Shown here: one piece after another, positions 24,350 to 33,663 of the stretch
Layout of the letters: each line of letters starts with the position of its first letter
How positions within the stretch are numbered: the first letter of the stretch is position 1
Origin: an uncultured Eubacterium sp.
Lineage (GTDB): Bacteria; Bacillota; Clostridia; Oscillospirales; Acutalibacteraceae
Assembly (NCBI RefSeq): GCF_934525195.1
Contig: NZ_CAKSZA010000002.1
Location: 124,001 to 188,000, forward strand
DNA length: 64,000 nucleotides
Direction: 5' to 3'
Notes under the pieces: generated by a model
Seen by the model: only the letters and a program-made list of their open reading frames with translations
Databases searched by the model: none
What the model was told of the DNA's origin: nothing
Program-made: the position numbers and the translations under genes

Positions 24350-25200
24350 TATTTTTCTCTCTTTAAATATTTATATAGTTCTTTTGCACACTCGTCCGAA
24401 TTAAGAACGGTTTGCTCTGTGTCTAAACCAAGACAATTGATAAGTTCTGTTGACTGCGGAACTTCAAGTGACAAAGATTTTATTTTGTCAACATCCGCAA
24501 ACACTTCTCTCGGTGTGCCGTCAAGTTTGATAACTCCATCATCCATAACAACAACTCTGTCAGCCTTTACGGCTTCGTCCATATAGTGAGTAATAAGAAC
24601 AATGGTTATGCCCTCTTCTTTGTTCAATTTCATAACCGTGTCGATAACTTCTTTTCGACCGACAGGGTCAAGCATAGCGGTCGGTTCATCAAGTACAATA
24701 CATTTCGGTTTCATTGCAATAATTCCTGCAACTGCAACCCTTTGCTTTTGGCCGCCCGAAAGTTTTGACGGAGTTTTGAGTCTGTATTCATACATACCGA
24801 CTGTTTTTAACGCTTCGTCAACTCTTTTTCTGCATTCATCGGACGGAACGCCGAGATTTTCAACGCCGAATGCAACATCTTCTTCAACGATAGAAGAAAC
24901 AATTTGATTGTCGGGATTTTGAAAAACCATACCCGCATCTCGTCTTATATCGTAAATACTGTCGTCATCCTTGGCGACTTTTCCGTTAACGATAACAGTA
25001 CCTTCATCAGCAAATAAAATGCCGTTTGTTAATTTGGCAACAGTTGATTTACCTGAACCATTATGTCCGAGAATAGCAACAAAAGAGCCTTGTTCTATCG
25101 AAAGATTAAAATCTTTAAGTACGGGAATTTTTAAAGGATTGTCATTTTCATCCGTCGTTTTGTACGAAAACGAAACATTTTCAAATCTAATTAATTCCAT
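24349..25200 (-). CDS. ecfA1: ECF transporter ATPase A1
   Basis: The partner ATPase, 283 residues. Walker A GHNGSGKST (near 45), Q-loop FQNPDNQIVSSIVEEDVAFG, signature LSGGQKQRVAVA, Walker B IVLDEPTAMLDPVGRKE and His in LITHYMDEA. The typical EcfA1 feature is the FQNPDNQ segment. It is the first of the three ecf genes and follows a methyltransferase gene after 3 bases. Confidence 0.94.
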   Translation of the reverse strand: MELIRFENVSFSYKTTDENDNPLKIPVLKDFNLSIEQGSFVAILGHNGSGKSTVAKLTNGILFADEGTVIVNGKVAKDDDSIYDIRRDAGMVFQNPDNQIVSSIVEEDVAFGVENLGVPSDECRKRVDEALKTVGMYEYRLKTPSKLSGGQKQRVAVAGIIAMKPKCIVLDEPTAMLDPVGRKEVIDTVMKLNKEEGITIVLITHYMDEAVKADRVVVMDDGVIKLDGTPREVFADVDKIKSLSLEVPQSTELINCLGLDTEQTVLNSDECAKELYKYLKREK

Positions 25201-25203
25201 ACA

Positions 25204-26070
25204 TCAAGCCTTCCAAATAGCTGTTGTTCCGCACGGAAGAATGCCGCCGTTTGCAGTTACAGGCAAGCCGATTTCGTCTGCTTCAACGCTTCCACCGTGC
25301 TTTGAGGTGATGATATCATCAAGTATGTATTTCATAACGGAAGCAGAAAGTCCTGTAGTGTATGAATTAAGAATAACTGCAATGGGTTCGTCTGAAAGTA
25401 CTTTTTCAACTTCAAGCATAAAGTCATACAGACACTCTTCAAGGTGCCAAATTTCGCCCTTTGGTCCTCTGCCGTATGAAGGAGGGTCAAGAATAATAAT
25501 ATCGTACTTATTCTCTCGTCTGTATTCTCTTTTAACAAACTTTATGCAATCATCAACAATCCATCTGACATCGCCCTCGGCAACGCCTGACGCCTGTGCA
25601 TTTTCCTTTGCCCAATTTGTCATACCTTTGGATGCATCTACATGCACAACGCTTGCACCCTCTTTAAGACAAGCAACTGTAGCTGCACCTGTATATGCAA
25701 AAAGATTTAGAACCTTAACCTGCTCTTTATCGGAATTCTTGATAAGTTCTCTTACATAATCCCAATTGACGGCTTGTTCCGGGAACAAACCTGTATGCTT
25801 AAAGCCCATTGTTTTGATGTTGAAAGTCAAATCCTTGTATCTAACCTGCCAAGCAGACGGCATATGCGAAAACACCTGCCATTTACCTCCGCCGGTTTTT
25901 GATCTTACATATCTTGCGTTTGGCTGATACCAAAGTTTGTGATTTTTTTCGCTTTTCCAAATAACCTGCGGGTCCGGTCTGATTAAGATTTCTCTTGTCC
26001 AGCGTTCAAGTTTTTCACCGCAAGAGCAATCAATAAGTTCGTAATCTTTCCAATCTTTTGAATATCTCAT
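25204..26070 (-). CDS. Class I SAM-dependent methyltransferase (RlmI/RlmK-like)
   Basis: A 288-residue Rossmann methyltransferase. The SAM site is VLNLFAYTGAATVACLKEGA (about 153-172). The acidic VVHVDASKGMTNWAKEN and catalytic LDPPSYGRGPKGEIW (near 220) resemble RlmI/RlmK 23S rRNA cytosine methyltransferases, which share LDPPxF. No PUA domain is present, so the RNA target is uncertain. It overlaps glmM by one base. Confidence 0.82.
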   Translation of the reverse strand: MRYSKDWKDYELIDCSCGEKLERWTREILIRPDPQVIWKSEKNHKLWYQPNARYVRSKTGGGKWQVFSHMPSAWQVRYKDLTFNIKTMGFKHTGLFPEQAVNWDYVRELIKNSDKEQVKVLNLFAYTGAATVACLKEGASVVHVDASKGMTNWAKENAQASGVAEGDVRWIVDDCIKFVKREYRRENKYDIIILDPPSYGRGPKGEIWHLEECLYDFMLEVEKVLSDEPIAVILNSYTTGLSASVMKYILDDIITSKHGGSVEADEIGLPVTANGGILPCGTTAIWKA

Positions 26071-27422
26071 TATGAAAGTCTTTCCTTAACTACTTCGGCG
26101 ATCTGTTCACCGAGTTTTTGTATATGATTTATATCCTTGCCTTCAAGCATAACTCTAACCAACGGTTCTGTACCACTGACTCTTACAAGCACACGACCGT
26201 CACCCATAAGTTCCATTTCAGCCTTTTGAGTTGCGGCAATGATATATTCGTCATTATTATATTTTTTCTTGCCCTCAGCCGAAACTTTTACGTTAATAAG
26301 CACCTGAGGATAAACTTGCATAACAGAAGCAAGTTCAGACAATTTCTTACCGCTTTTTACAACAGCTTCAAGAAGTTGAACGCCTGAAAGCTCACCGTCG
26401 CCTGTTGTGGCATAATCGAGGAATATTACATGTCCCGATTGTTCGCCGCCGATATTATAGCCTTCTTTAAGCATCTTTTCAAGAACATATCTGTCGCCGA
26501 CAGCAGTTTTTTCACATCTAATACCGTTTTCCTCGCAGAACTTGAAAAAGCCCATATTGCTCATAACAGTAACAACTGCGGTATTTTTTTTCAGAGTGCC
26601 CTCTTGTTTCATTTTTGATGAACAAATAGCAATAACCTTGTCACCGTCCACAAGTTCACCGTTTTCATCAACAGCAAGCATTCTGTCAGCATCACCGTCA
26701 AATGCAAGACCGAGGTCGAGGCCTGCATCCTTGACAAACTTCATAAGTTCTTCGGGATGAGTTGAACCGCACTTATCATTAATGTTCACACCGTCCGGTG
26801 TATCTGATAACATAAAGCATTTAGCACCCAATGATGTAAATATTTCTTTTGCACAAACACTTGCCGAACCGTTTGCACAATCAAGTGCTACTTTAAGTCC
26901 GTCAAAATTAACGTTTGTAGTAGCAACAACGTGTTCAATATAATCTTTTACGGCAGATTTGCACTTCGTTGCATTGCCGACTTCACCGCCGGTTTTATAT
27001 TCGATTTTTTCAGCGTTGTCGAGAATGATAGCCTCAATTTCATCTTCAAGTGCGTCATCAAGTTTATATCCTGACTTTTGGAAAATTTTAATTCCGTTAT
27101 ATTCACAAGGATTGTGAGAAGCGGAAATCATAATTCCTGCCTCACATTCATAAAGACCGACAAGATATGCAACCGCCGGAGTCGGAACAATTCCGACAGA
27201 AAGAACATTGCAACCAACGCTGCAAAGTCCTGCGGTAAGTGCCGCTTCAAGCATATCGCCCGAAGCTCTTGTATCTTTGCCGATAAGTACGGTCGGTTTT
27301 GCACTCTTTGATTCTTTAAGCAAAACCTCGGCAGCCGCCGCACCGATTTGCATTGCGAGCTCGTTTGTCAAATCTTTATTAGCAATTCCTCTTACACCGT
27401 CTGTACCAAAAAGTCTACCCAT
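26070..27422 (-). CDS. glmM: Phosphoglucosamine mutase
   Basis: Interconverts glucosamine-6-phosphate and glucosamine-1-phosphate on the route to UDP-GlcNAc and peptidoglycan. The 450-residue protein has MGRLFGTDGVRGIAN at the start. The phosphoserine loop is GIMISASHNPCEYNGIKIF (Ser near 103). The metal site is FDGDADRML (near 245), the sugar loop is GGEQSGHVI (near 330), and the C-terminal phosphate site is VRVSGTEPLVRVM. Full length. Confidence 0.97.
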   Translation of the reverse strand: MGRLFGTDGVRGIANKDLTNELAMQIGAAAAEVLLKESKSAKPTVLIGKDTRASGDMLEAALTAGLCSVGCNVLSVGIVPTPAVAYLVGLYECEAGIMISASHNPCEYNGIKIFQKSGYKLDDALEDEIEAIILDNAEKIEYKTGGEVGNATKCKSAVKDYIEHVVATTNVNFDGLKVALDCANGSASVCAKEIFTSLGAKCFMLSDTPDGVNINDKCGSTHPEELMKFVKDAGLDLGLAFDGDADRMLAVDENGELVDGDKVIAICSSKMKQEGTLKKNTAVVTVMSNMGFFKFCEENGIRCEKTAVGDRYVLEKMLKEGYNIGGEQSGHVIFLDYATTGDGELSGVQLLEAVVKSGKKLSELASVMQVYPQVLINVKVSAEGKKKYNNDEYIIAATQKAEMELMGDGRVLVRVSGTEPLVRVMLEGKDINHIQKLGEQIAEVVKERLS

Positions 27423-27431
27423 AATTTCTCC

Positions 27432-28484
27432 TTATAAATCAAATGACTGTTGTGGATTGTCTGAATAATTTTCAAATCCGAGATGCTTATAACCTGCCGG
27501 AGTTACAATTCTTCCCCTCGGAGTTCTTGCCAAAAAGCCGATTTGCATAAGATACGGCTCATAAACATCCTCTATAGTAACCGATTCTTCCCCGATTGCG
27601 GCAGAAATAGTTTCGAGTCCGACAGGACCGCCATTATAATTCTTAATCATAGTTGTTAACAATCTGCGGTCGATTGAATCAAGTCCGAGTTCATCAATTT
27701 CCATACTGTTGAGAGCTGACGCTGCCGCCTCGGCTGTTATGATGCCCTCATATTTAACCTCGGCAAAATCTCTGCTTCGTTTAAGAAGTCGGTTAGCAAT
27801 ACGCGGTGTTCCTCTTGAACGGCTTGCAATTTGATATGCACCGTCGTCATCAACAGGAATGTTGAGAATTTTTGACGACCTCTTAACAATCTGCGAAAGT
27901 TCCTCAGGTGTATACATTTCAAGGCGAAGAATCACACCAAATCTGTCACGAAGCGGTGCTGAGAGCTGACCCGCTCTTGTTGTTGCACCGATAAGAGTGA
28001 ACTTTGGTAGGCTAAGTTGATAGCTTCTTGCACTCGGACCTTTACCGATGATGATATCAATCTTGCCGTCTTCCATTGCCGGATAAAGGATTTCTTCAAC
28101 TGTTCTGTTAAGTCTGTGAATTTCGTCAATAAAAAGGACATCGCCTTGCTCAAGGTTTGAAAGAATAGCAACCAAATCGCCCTGTTTTTCGATTGCAGGG
28201 CCTGAAGTAACACGAATGTTGACCCCCATCTCGTTTGCAACTATTCCGGCAAGGGTTGTTTTGCCGAGTCCCGGTGGGCCATAGAACAAAACATGGTCGA
28301 GCGATTCGCCACGCTGTTTTGCGGCTTTAATATAAATCGAAAGGTTTTCCTTTGCCTTTTCCTGTCCGACATAATCGGTCAGTTGTTTTGGTCGTAAGGA
28401 ATTTTCTATTTCCTCGTCAGCAGGAGTGTATTCCGGTGCCGACATACGATTTTCAAAATCATATTCAAATTCGTTTTCTATCAT
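27432..28484 (-). CDS. ruvB: Holliday junction branch migration helicase RuvB
   Basis: Hexameric motor that drives Holliday junction branch migration with RuvA. The 350-residue protein has LRPKQLTDYVGQEKAKENL, Walker A FYGPPGLGKTTLAG (near 68), Walker B LFIDEIHRLNR, sensor TRAGQLSAPLRDRFG and the C-terminal winged helix ending FLARTPRGR. About 10 bases separate it from glmM and 11 from ruvA. Confidence 0.97.
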   Translation of the reverse strand: MIENEFEYDFENRMSAPEYTPADEEIENSLRPKQLTDYVGQEKAKENLSIYIKAAKQRGESLDHVLFYGPPGLGKTTLAGIVANEMGVNIRVTSGPAIEKQGDLVAILSNLEQGDVLFIDEIHRLNRTVEEILYPAMEDGKIDIIIGKGPSARSYQLSLPKFTLIGATTRAGQLSAPLRDRFGVILRLEMYTPEELSQIVKRSSKILNIPVDDDGAYQIASRSRGTPRIANRLLKRSRDFAEVKYEGIITAEAAASALNSMEIDELGLDSIDRRLLTTMIKNYNGGPVGLETISAAIGEESVTIEDVYEPYLMQIGFLARTPRGRIVTPAGYKHLGFENYSDNPQQSFDL

Positions 28485-28495
28485 AATTTCACCTG

Positions 28496-29101
28496 TTATA
28501 AGTTAGAAGAAAGACTTTGAAGTCCTTTTCTTATCATATCGTCAACAGACATCTTTGGGTCAAATTTGCTGACAACAAGCGCCGCATCGGATTGGTTAAA
28601 TCCGAGAGATACAAGAACCTCAATAGCTTCTGATGAATTACTGCCGACAACCTGTGATTGAATATTCTCCACAACAGTTGCGGTTTCGCCGCCTGCAACA
28701 ATGTTCATTTTGTCCTTTAGTTCAAGAACAATGCGTTCTGCTGTTTTTTTGCCGACACCCTGTGCAACCTGAATTGATTTGACATCTCCGCACGAAACGG
28801 CAACGGCAAGTCGGTCGGGAGCAAGAGCAGATAAAATAGAAATTGCAGCCTTTGGACCAACTCCGCTTACAGAAATGAGAAGTTTGAATGCCTCCAATTC
28901 GTTTTGAGTTGCGAAGCCGTACAAATCCATTGCGTCCTCTCTGATGCTCATATATGTCAAAAGCTGAACTTCTGTTCCGACGGAAGTCAAAGAAGTTATA
29001 GTCGTTGTGCTTGCAAAGCATTTGAAGCCGACACCTCCGCACTCGACAACTGCAAAGGTTGGTTCAAGATATGTAAGTGTGCCCTTTAAGCTGTAAATCA
29101 T
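28496..29101 (-). CDS. ruvA: Holliday junction DNA helicase RuvA
   Basis: Tetrameric Holliday junction binding protein of 201 residues. It has an OB-fold (MIYSLKGTLTYLEPTFAVVE), two helix-hairpin-helix motifs (LISVSGVGPKAAISILSAL near 75; QVAQGVGKKTAERIVLELK near 112) and a C-terminal RuvB-binding domain ending with DMIRKGLQSL. It overlaps ruvC by 4 bases. Confidence 0.96.
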   Translation of the reverse strand: MIYSLKGTLTYLEPTFAVVECGGVGFKCFASTTTITSLTSVGTEVQLLTYMSIREDAMDLYGFATQNELEAFKLLISVSGVGPKAAISILSALAPDRLAVAVSCGDVKSIQVAQGVGKKTAERIVLELKDKMNIVAGGETATVVENIQSQVVGSNSSEAIEVLVSLGFNQSDAALVVSKFDPKMSVDDMIRKGLQSLSSNL

Positions 29102-29616
29102 TTTTTATCTCCAAAATTAATCATATTGCTGATTTTGTTCATAGCCGATCCGCTGCAATGTGCGTGACAAATCGCCATAGCCAAAGCATCTGCCGTGTCG
29201 TCAGGTTTTGGAATGGCAGGCAAGTTCAAAATGTTCTTTGTCATTTCCATAACTTGCTTTTTTTCCGCTCTGCCATAGCCTGTTACCGATTGCTTAACCT
29301 GTAACGGAGTATATTCGTAAATATCCTTCATATTCATTTGCGCCGCAAGAGTGATAACTCCCCTTGCCTGCGCAACGTCAATAACTGTCTTTTGGTTCGA
29401 GTTATAGAACAGTTTTTCCATACTCATAACCTCAGGCTTGTATTTTTCAAAAATATAGCACATATCATTGTAGATAGTTTGAAGCCTTTGAGGAAACGGC
29501 GAATCGGCAGGAGTTGTAATCGCTCCGTAACCGAGCACGTGAAATCGCGAATAAGAATATTCAATTACTCCCCATCCGACTATTGCATAGCCGGGGTCAA
29601 TTCCTAAGATAATCAT
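29098..29616 (-). CDS. ruvC: Crossover junction endodeoxyribonuclease RuvC
   Basis: Resolves Holliday junctions by symmetric cuts. The 172-residue protein begins IILGIDPGYAIVGWG with the first catalytic Asp (near 7). It has the Glu of MEKLFYNSNQKT near 65 and the Asp residues of KPDDTADALAMAICH near 140. ATG at 29616 gives the usual N-terminus; an upstream GTG at 29634 would add six residues. First gene of the 13-gene run, with a promoter at 29649-29677. Confidence 0.95.
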   Translation of the reverse strand: MIILGIDPGYAIVGWGVIEYSYSRFHVLGYGAITTPADSPFPQRLQTIYNDMCYIFEKYKPEVMSMEKLFYNSNQKTVIDVAQARGVITLAAQMNMKDIYEYTPLQVKQSVTGYGRAEKKQVMEMTKNILNLPAIPKPDDTADALAMAICHAHCSGSAMNKISNMINFGDKK

Positions 29617-29648
29617 TTCAAGACGCTCTTTCACATAATATTTTTGAA

Positions 29649-29677
29649 ATTATACCACATTTACATATATTTTGCAA
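29649..29677 (-). promoter_or_regulatory. Promoter of the ruvCAB run
   Basis: TTGCAA (29672-29677), 17 bases, TATAAT (29649-29654) on the minus strand, about 33 bases before the ruvC start. Confidence 0.7.
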
Positions 29678-29701
29678 TATAATTATAATATTTATATATA
29701 A

Positions 29702-29731
29702 TAAAAAAGAGGACGAAACAAGTCGTCCTCT
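29702..29731 (-). terminator. Intrinsic terminator after gdhA
   Basis: AGAGGACG and CGTCCTCT form an 8-bp stem, followed on the minus strand by TTTTTTAT. Confidence 0.85.
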
Positions 29732-29747
29732 GTAAATTGAAGTTAAA

Positions 29748-31082
29748 TCAAACAATACCCTGTGCCATCATTGCATCTGCAACCTTTTCGAAGCCTGCAA
29801 TGTTTGCACCTGCAACATAGTCGCCGTCAAGTCCGTACTTTTTAGCGGCATTGTCAATATTGTGATAGATATTAACCATAATATCTTTAAGCTTTGCATC
29901 AACCTTTTCAAATGTCCAGCTTATACGCTCGCTGTTTTGGCTCATTTCGAGAGCTGATGTTGCAACACCGCCTGCGTTGGCAGCCTTACCCGGAGCAAAC
30001 ATTACACCGTGCTCTTGGAGATACTTTGTAGCTTCAAGAGTTGTAGGCATATTAGCACCCTCTGCAACAGCAATACAGCCGTTTTCAACAAGGAGTTTTG
30101 CATCATCGATAGTAAGTTCGTTTTGAGTTGCACAAGGCAAAGCAACATCACACTTGATTTGCCATACACCTCTGCCTGCGTGATACTGAGCAGATGGGCG
30201 AGCTTCCGCATAAGCGGTAAGTCTTTCTCTTCTGTTTTCCTTAATATCTTTAAGGAGAGCAACATCAATGCCGTCTTTATCGTAAATCCAACCTGTTGAA
30301 TCGGAAACGGTAACAACTTTTGCACCGAGCATTTGTGCCTTTTCAACTGCATAAATAGCAACATTACCTGAACCGGAAACACAAACAGTCTTGCCCTCGA
30401 TAGTAGAATCGTTGCACTTAAGCATTTCTTCTGTAAAATAAAGAAGTCCGTAGCCTGTTGCCTCTGTTCTTGCAAGAGAACCGCCAAATGAAAGACCCTT
30501 ACCGGTAAGTACGCCTTCATAGGTACCGCAAATTCTCTTATATTGACCGAACATATAGCCGATTTCTCTTGCACCTGTACCGATGTCACCGGCAGGAACG
30601 TCTGTGTCGGCACCGATAACCTTGCAAAGTTCTGTCATAAAGCTTTGGCAGAACATCATAATTTCTCTGTCGCTCTTGCCCTTTGGGTCAAAGTCAGAGC
30701 CACCCTTACCGCCGCCGATTGGAAGTCCGGTAAGCGAGTTTTTGAATATTTGCTCAAAACCAAGGAATTTAATAATACCAAGGTTTACACTTGGGTGAAG
30801 TCTTAAACCGCCTTTATATGGACCGATAGCAGAGTTAAACTGTACACGATAGCCGCGATTTACATGCACCTGACCCTTATCATCAATCCAAGGAACTCTA
30901 AATCTAAGAATTCTTTCAGGTTCGATAATTCTTTCAAGAAGTGCAACCTGACGGTATTTCTTCTCGTTTGCATCAATTACAGGACGAAGTGAATTAAGAA
31001 CTTCACTTACTGCCTGAACAAATTCCGGTTCATAATAGTCTTTTCTTTCAAGATACTCAAGTATCTCATCAACATAAGCCAT
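29748..31082 (-). CDS. gdhA: NADP-type glutamate dehydrogenase
   Basis: Makes glutamate from 2-oxoglutarate and ammonia, or the reverse. The 444 residues match the hexameric small (about 450) family. They show RVQFNSAIGPYKGGLRLHPS near 85, the catalytic Lys in GLPIGGGKGGSDFDPKG (near 125), and the nucleotide fold CVSGSGNVAIYAVEKA (near 235). The DVPAGDIGTGAREIG and Gly-rich motifs point to an NADP enzyme, as is usual for this length. It is monocistronic, with promoter GTGACA-N17-TATTAT at 31148-31176 and a terminator. Confidence 0.96.
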   Translation of the reverse strand: MAYVDEILEYLERKDYYEPEFVQAVSEVLNSLRPVIDANEKKYRQVALLERIIEPERILRFRVPWIDDKGQVHVNRGYRVQFNSAIGPYKGGLRLHPSVNLGIIKFLGFEQIFKNSLTGLPIGGGKGGSDFDPKGKSDREIMMFCQSFMTELCKVIGADTDVPAGDIGTGAREIGYMFGQYKRICGTYEGVLTGKGLSFGGSLARTEATGYGLLYFTEEMLKCNDSTIEGKTVCVSGSGNVAIYAVEKAQMLGAKVVTVSDSTGWIYDKDGIDVALLKDIKENRRERLTAYAEARPSAQYHAGRGVWQIKCDVALPCATQNELTIDDAKLLVENGCIAVAEGANMPTTLEATKYLQEHGVMFAPGKAANAGGVATSALEMSQNSERISWTFEKVDAKLKDIMVNIYHNIDNAAKKYGLDGDYVAGANIAGFEKVADAMMAQGIV

Positions 31083-31147
31083 AACTTATCCCTCCGTATT
31101 TCGTTTGTTATGTTTGTTATATAACTTTAACTGATTAAAGCATTTAT

Positions 31148-31176
31148 ATAATATCACACTTATATTATTTTGTCAC
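31148..31176 (-). promoter_or_regulatory. Promoter of gdhA
   Basis: GTGACA (31171-31176), 17 bases, TATTAT (31148-31153) on the minus strand; the leader before the gdhA start is about 58 bases. Confidence 0.65.
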
Positions 31177-31203
31177 TATTTTTGGATAAATTTTATAAAA
31201 TCA

Positions 31204-31232
31204 TTTACAATTTTTCGTCAATATGCTAAAGT
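31204..31232 (+). promoter_or_regulatory. Promoter of the YdcF family gene
   Basis: TTTACA (31204-31209), 17 bases, TAAAGT (31227-31232) on the plus strand, followed by AAAGGAGATAGT before the ATG at 31262. It diverges from the gdhA promoter. Confidence 0.65.
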
Positions 31233-31261
31233 ATTTGTATAAATTTCACAAAGGAGATAGT

Positions 31262-32014
31262 ATGAAATCAGCACTGATTATTTTTGCGGTTTTAATCATA
31301 GGAATATATATTTCACCGTTGTACAAATCAAAAATAAATATCGGCAACATATTCGGCATACTATTAGGAACGGTTATGCTTTTGCTTGCAACATTTCAAA
31401 ATGAAATTGAGTTGTTTTACAAAACACAAATCGGCAAAATTATTATAATCGTAATTTCAACAATAGCAACTGTATTCTTTATTCTATTTTTCACAACTTT
31501 ATTCAGAATTATCAAAGCTTCAAAATATTCTGCAAAAAGCGAAAACACCGTTATTGTGCTCGGTTGCAGAGTTAAAGGAAGTGTTCCGTCAAAAGCACTT
31601 GTAAAAAGATGCCTTGCCGCAAAAGATTATATGACAAAAAACAAAAATGCTGTTGCAATCCTGTCGGGCGGACAAGGTGATGACGAGGATATATCCGAAG
31701 CCGAATGTATGGAACAAATTTTAACTTCCAACGGAATTGAAAAAGAACGATTGATCAAAGAAGAAAAATCAACATCCACATATGAAAATATGCTGTTTTC
31801 AAAACAAATTGTCGATGAATTAAAATTGTCAAATAACACAGCAATCGCAACAAGCGAATATCATATGTTGCGAGCAAAAATGTATGCTCAAAAGATTGGT
31901 TTTGTTCCGTCGTCACTCCCTGCAAAAAGCATACCGATACTGCGAGTGGCATATTTTACAAGAGAAGTTTTCGGAATATGGTATATGAAAATAAAAGAGG
32001 CTTTACAAAAATAA
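31262..32014 (+). CDS. YdcF/SanA (DUF218) family membrane protein
   Basis: A 250-residue envelope protein with three N-terminal membrane helices (about 2-22, 30-50, 59-81). A DUF218 domain follows: NTVIVLGCRVKGSVPSKALV, then VAILSGGQGDDEDISEAECM and EKSTSTYENMLFSKQI, the family's GG(Q) and (S/T)xxN patterns. Relatives (SanA, ElyC) influence peptidoglycan or membrane integrity in E. coli. ATG 31262 is used because AAGGAGATAG lies just upstream. A terminator overlaps its 3' end. Confidence 0.85.
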   Translation: MKSALIIFAVLIIGIYISPLYKSKINIGNIFGILLGTVMLLLATFQNEIELFYKTQIGKIIIIVISTIATVFFILFFTTLFRIIKASKYSAKSENTVIVLGCRVKGSVPSKALVKRCLAAKDYMTKNKNAVAILSGGQGDDEDISEAECMEQILTSNGIEKERLIKEEKSTSTYENMLFSKQIVDELKLSNNTAIATSEYHMLRAKMYAQKIGFVPSSLPAKSIPILRVAYFTREVFGIWYMKIKEALQK

Positions 32015-32034
32015 TGTAAAGCCCCTTGTTTTTT
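31999..32034 (+). terminator. Intrinsic terminator overlapping the end of the YdcF gene
   Basis: GGCTTTACA (31999-32007) and TGTAAAGCC (32015-32023) form a 9-bp stem followed by CCTTGTTTTTT. The stop codon lies in the loop. The minus strand also has a T-rich stretch after the stem, so it may end the facing gene as well. Confidence 0.8.
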
Positions 32035-32038
32035 AGCG

Positions 32039-32668
32039 TCAATCGTCAAATGACTCCGAATTATTTTGACCGTTGCCAAATTGATTGAAGTATTCGTCCA
32101 TATCATCCTTGTCGAATTCGTCATCTTTGTCGTCGTCATCATCTCGGTCGTCATTATTAAAACCGTATTGATAACCGTTATCATAATTATAATTGTTTTT
32201 ATCCCGTGCAAAACTTGTGGTATAAAACAATCCGGAAAATTGCATATACAAGCCGATAATTAAAACAAGAATATACAAAACAGCCGCAGATATAGCAGTT
32301 GATTTAGCGACTTTGCGATGTTTTTCGTTATCTACAATTAAATAATCAGTAAATTGTGTTGAACCGCACTGTGGACAGACGGCAAACGAATTATCAAGAG
32401 ATATTCCGCAACAGTTGCATATTTTAGGCTGGATTTTCTTTGCTTTATTTCTGACAATCAAATAAACAATCGCAGTTGGCACAGGAAAGAAAAATCCAAA
32501 AACCGCAAAAGAAATTCTGCTTTTTATTCCTCTTGCTTTTGAATCCTCACTGATTGCAACAGAGGTCAAAACACAAACAACAAGAGATAAAAATGAAGAT
32601 AATAAAACTAAAACCGCAAGTTTTATCAACTCTTTATTGTCACCTGAAAGCTGACTGAAAAATGTCAT
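32039..32668 (-). CDS. Zinc-ribbon membrane protein, function unknown
   Basis: A 209-residue protein. It has two N-terminal hydrophobic segments (about 14-36 and 47-67), a zinc ribbon CNCC...CPQC (about 80-98) and another membrane helix (about 121-143). The acidic tail, rich in Asp and Asn, includes NNDDRDDDDDKDDEFDKDD. No family name is recognised. The order of ribbon between helices puts it on the cytoplasmic face if the protein spans as drawn. It is the last gene after the FRG-domain gene (11 bases). Confidence 0.7.
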   Translation of the reverse strand: MTFFSQLSGDNKELIKLAVLVLLSSFLSLVVCVLTSVAISEDSKARGIKSRISFAVFGFFFPVPTAIVYLIVRNKAKKIQPKICNCCGISLDNSFAVCPQCGSTQFTDYLIVDNEKHRKVAKSTAISAAVLYILVLIIGLYMQFSGLFYTTSFARDKNNYNYDNGYQYGFNNDDRDDDDDKDDEFDKDDMDEYFNQFGNGQNNSESFDD

Positions 32669-32679
32669 AAAATCACATC

Positions 32680-33663
32680 CTAAAAATAAATTTGCTTAAT
32701 TTTACCGACTGCTTTTGACAAATCGGTTATAGTGTCGTAATCATAATACGGCGCTTTTTGTTTTTGATAATCCAACAATTCATGACAAATATTCTTGTTG
32801 ATTATCCACTTTTTAATTGCAAAATCATCCCTGATTTTCTTTGTAAGATAGCCATTGCCGAATATCGTAAAATCATCAAGCAAAAGAAACACGCCTTGCT
32901 GAAAACGCATCAAATCGTTGGTAGGAACATCAATCAGTTTTGCCGTAGGGGCGCTGATTTCAAATATTGACCTGCCCTTTATTTCTTCAATCAAATCTTT
33001 GTATTGAAGCAAATTTTCTTTGCCATATTCTTTGCGTTTAAGCAGACTTTCCTTGCTATACTCCTTTATGGCATCGGTTGCGTTTGTCGGTGCTTCTCGG
33101 AGTACAATAACATTGTAATTCTTCATCCACTCATTTGCGATATGAGAATGAGATGTATAGTCGTTTTCGTCCTTGATTTCAACGGTATAAAGCAAAATAT
33201 CCTCATTATATTCCGTTCTGTTCTTTAATGCAAAAGACAAGGAAACAAAAGGATTTTTCGTCAAATCAATCAATGGACTCAAACCAAAATAATGCTGTGA
33301 AAAGCTCAAAAACGGATACAAATTATCTTCTGACAATCCCCCAATAGTCTTTTTGAACACATCGGTATATTCGGGATATTTATTATAAAAATAGAGCAGT
33401 CTTTGAGCATCAAGCTGTGCAAAATTTTCGTCATCATCAAGCACAATATTTCTATGCCTGAAAATTGACGGCAAAAGCGGACGGTCGATGCTTCTTATCC
33501 TTTCGCCTCTGAAATAAATTCTGTCACCGTGAGCATACGGAACGATTATATTCTCATAAAATTCTTGAAAAGAGTCGATTCTGTTTGACTGTGCTCGAAA
33601 ATCGAAATCAAGTTCATCTTCAAGTTTGCCTGCCAAATCATACAGCTTATTTAACTTTTTCAT
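32680..33663 (-). CDS. FRG domain protein
   Basis: A 327-residue protein with the FRG domain, named after its Phe-Arg-Gly motif. Here it is IYFRGERIRSIDRPLLPSIF (about 43-62), followed by the conserved FLSFSQHYFGLSPLIDLTKN (about 117-136) and PFVSLSFALKN. The biochemical activity of FRG is not firmly established; such domains occur in defence and mobile islands as well as core genomes. ATG 33663 overlaps the DUF2804 stop by one base (TGATG). The neighbours are a DUF2804 gene and an Rrf2 regulator. No toxin-antitoxin partner is obvious. Confidence 0.8.
   Translation of the reverse strand: MKKLNKLYDLAGKLEDELDFDFRAQSNRIDSFQEFYENIIVPYAHGDRIYFRGERIRSIDRPLLPSIFRHRNIVLDDDENFAQLDAQRLLYFYNKYPEYTDVFKKTIGGLSEDNLYPFLSFSQHYFGLSPLIDLTKNPFVSLSFALKNRTEYNEDILLYTVEIKDENDYTSHSHIANEWMKNYNVIVLREAPTNATDAIKEYSKESLLKRKEYGKENLLQYKDLIEEIKGRSIFEISAPTAKLIDVPTNDLMRFQQGVFLLLDDFTIFGNGYLTKKIRDDFAIKKWIINKNICHELLDYQKQKAPYYDYDTITDLSKAVGKIKQIYF

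Noticed and set aside
32039..32668. Acidic tail of the zinc-ribbon protein taken as an antitoxin to FRG
   Set aside because: The protein has membrane helices and is larger than typical antitoxins; nothing in the sequence shows an interaction.
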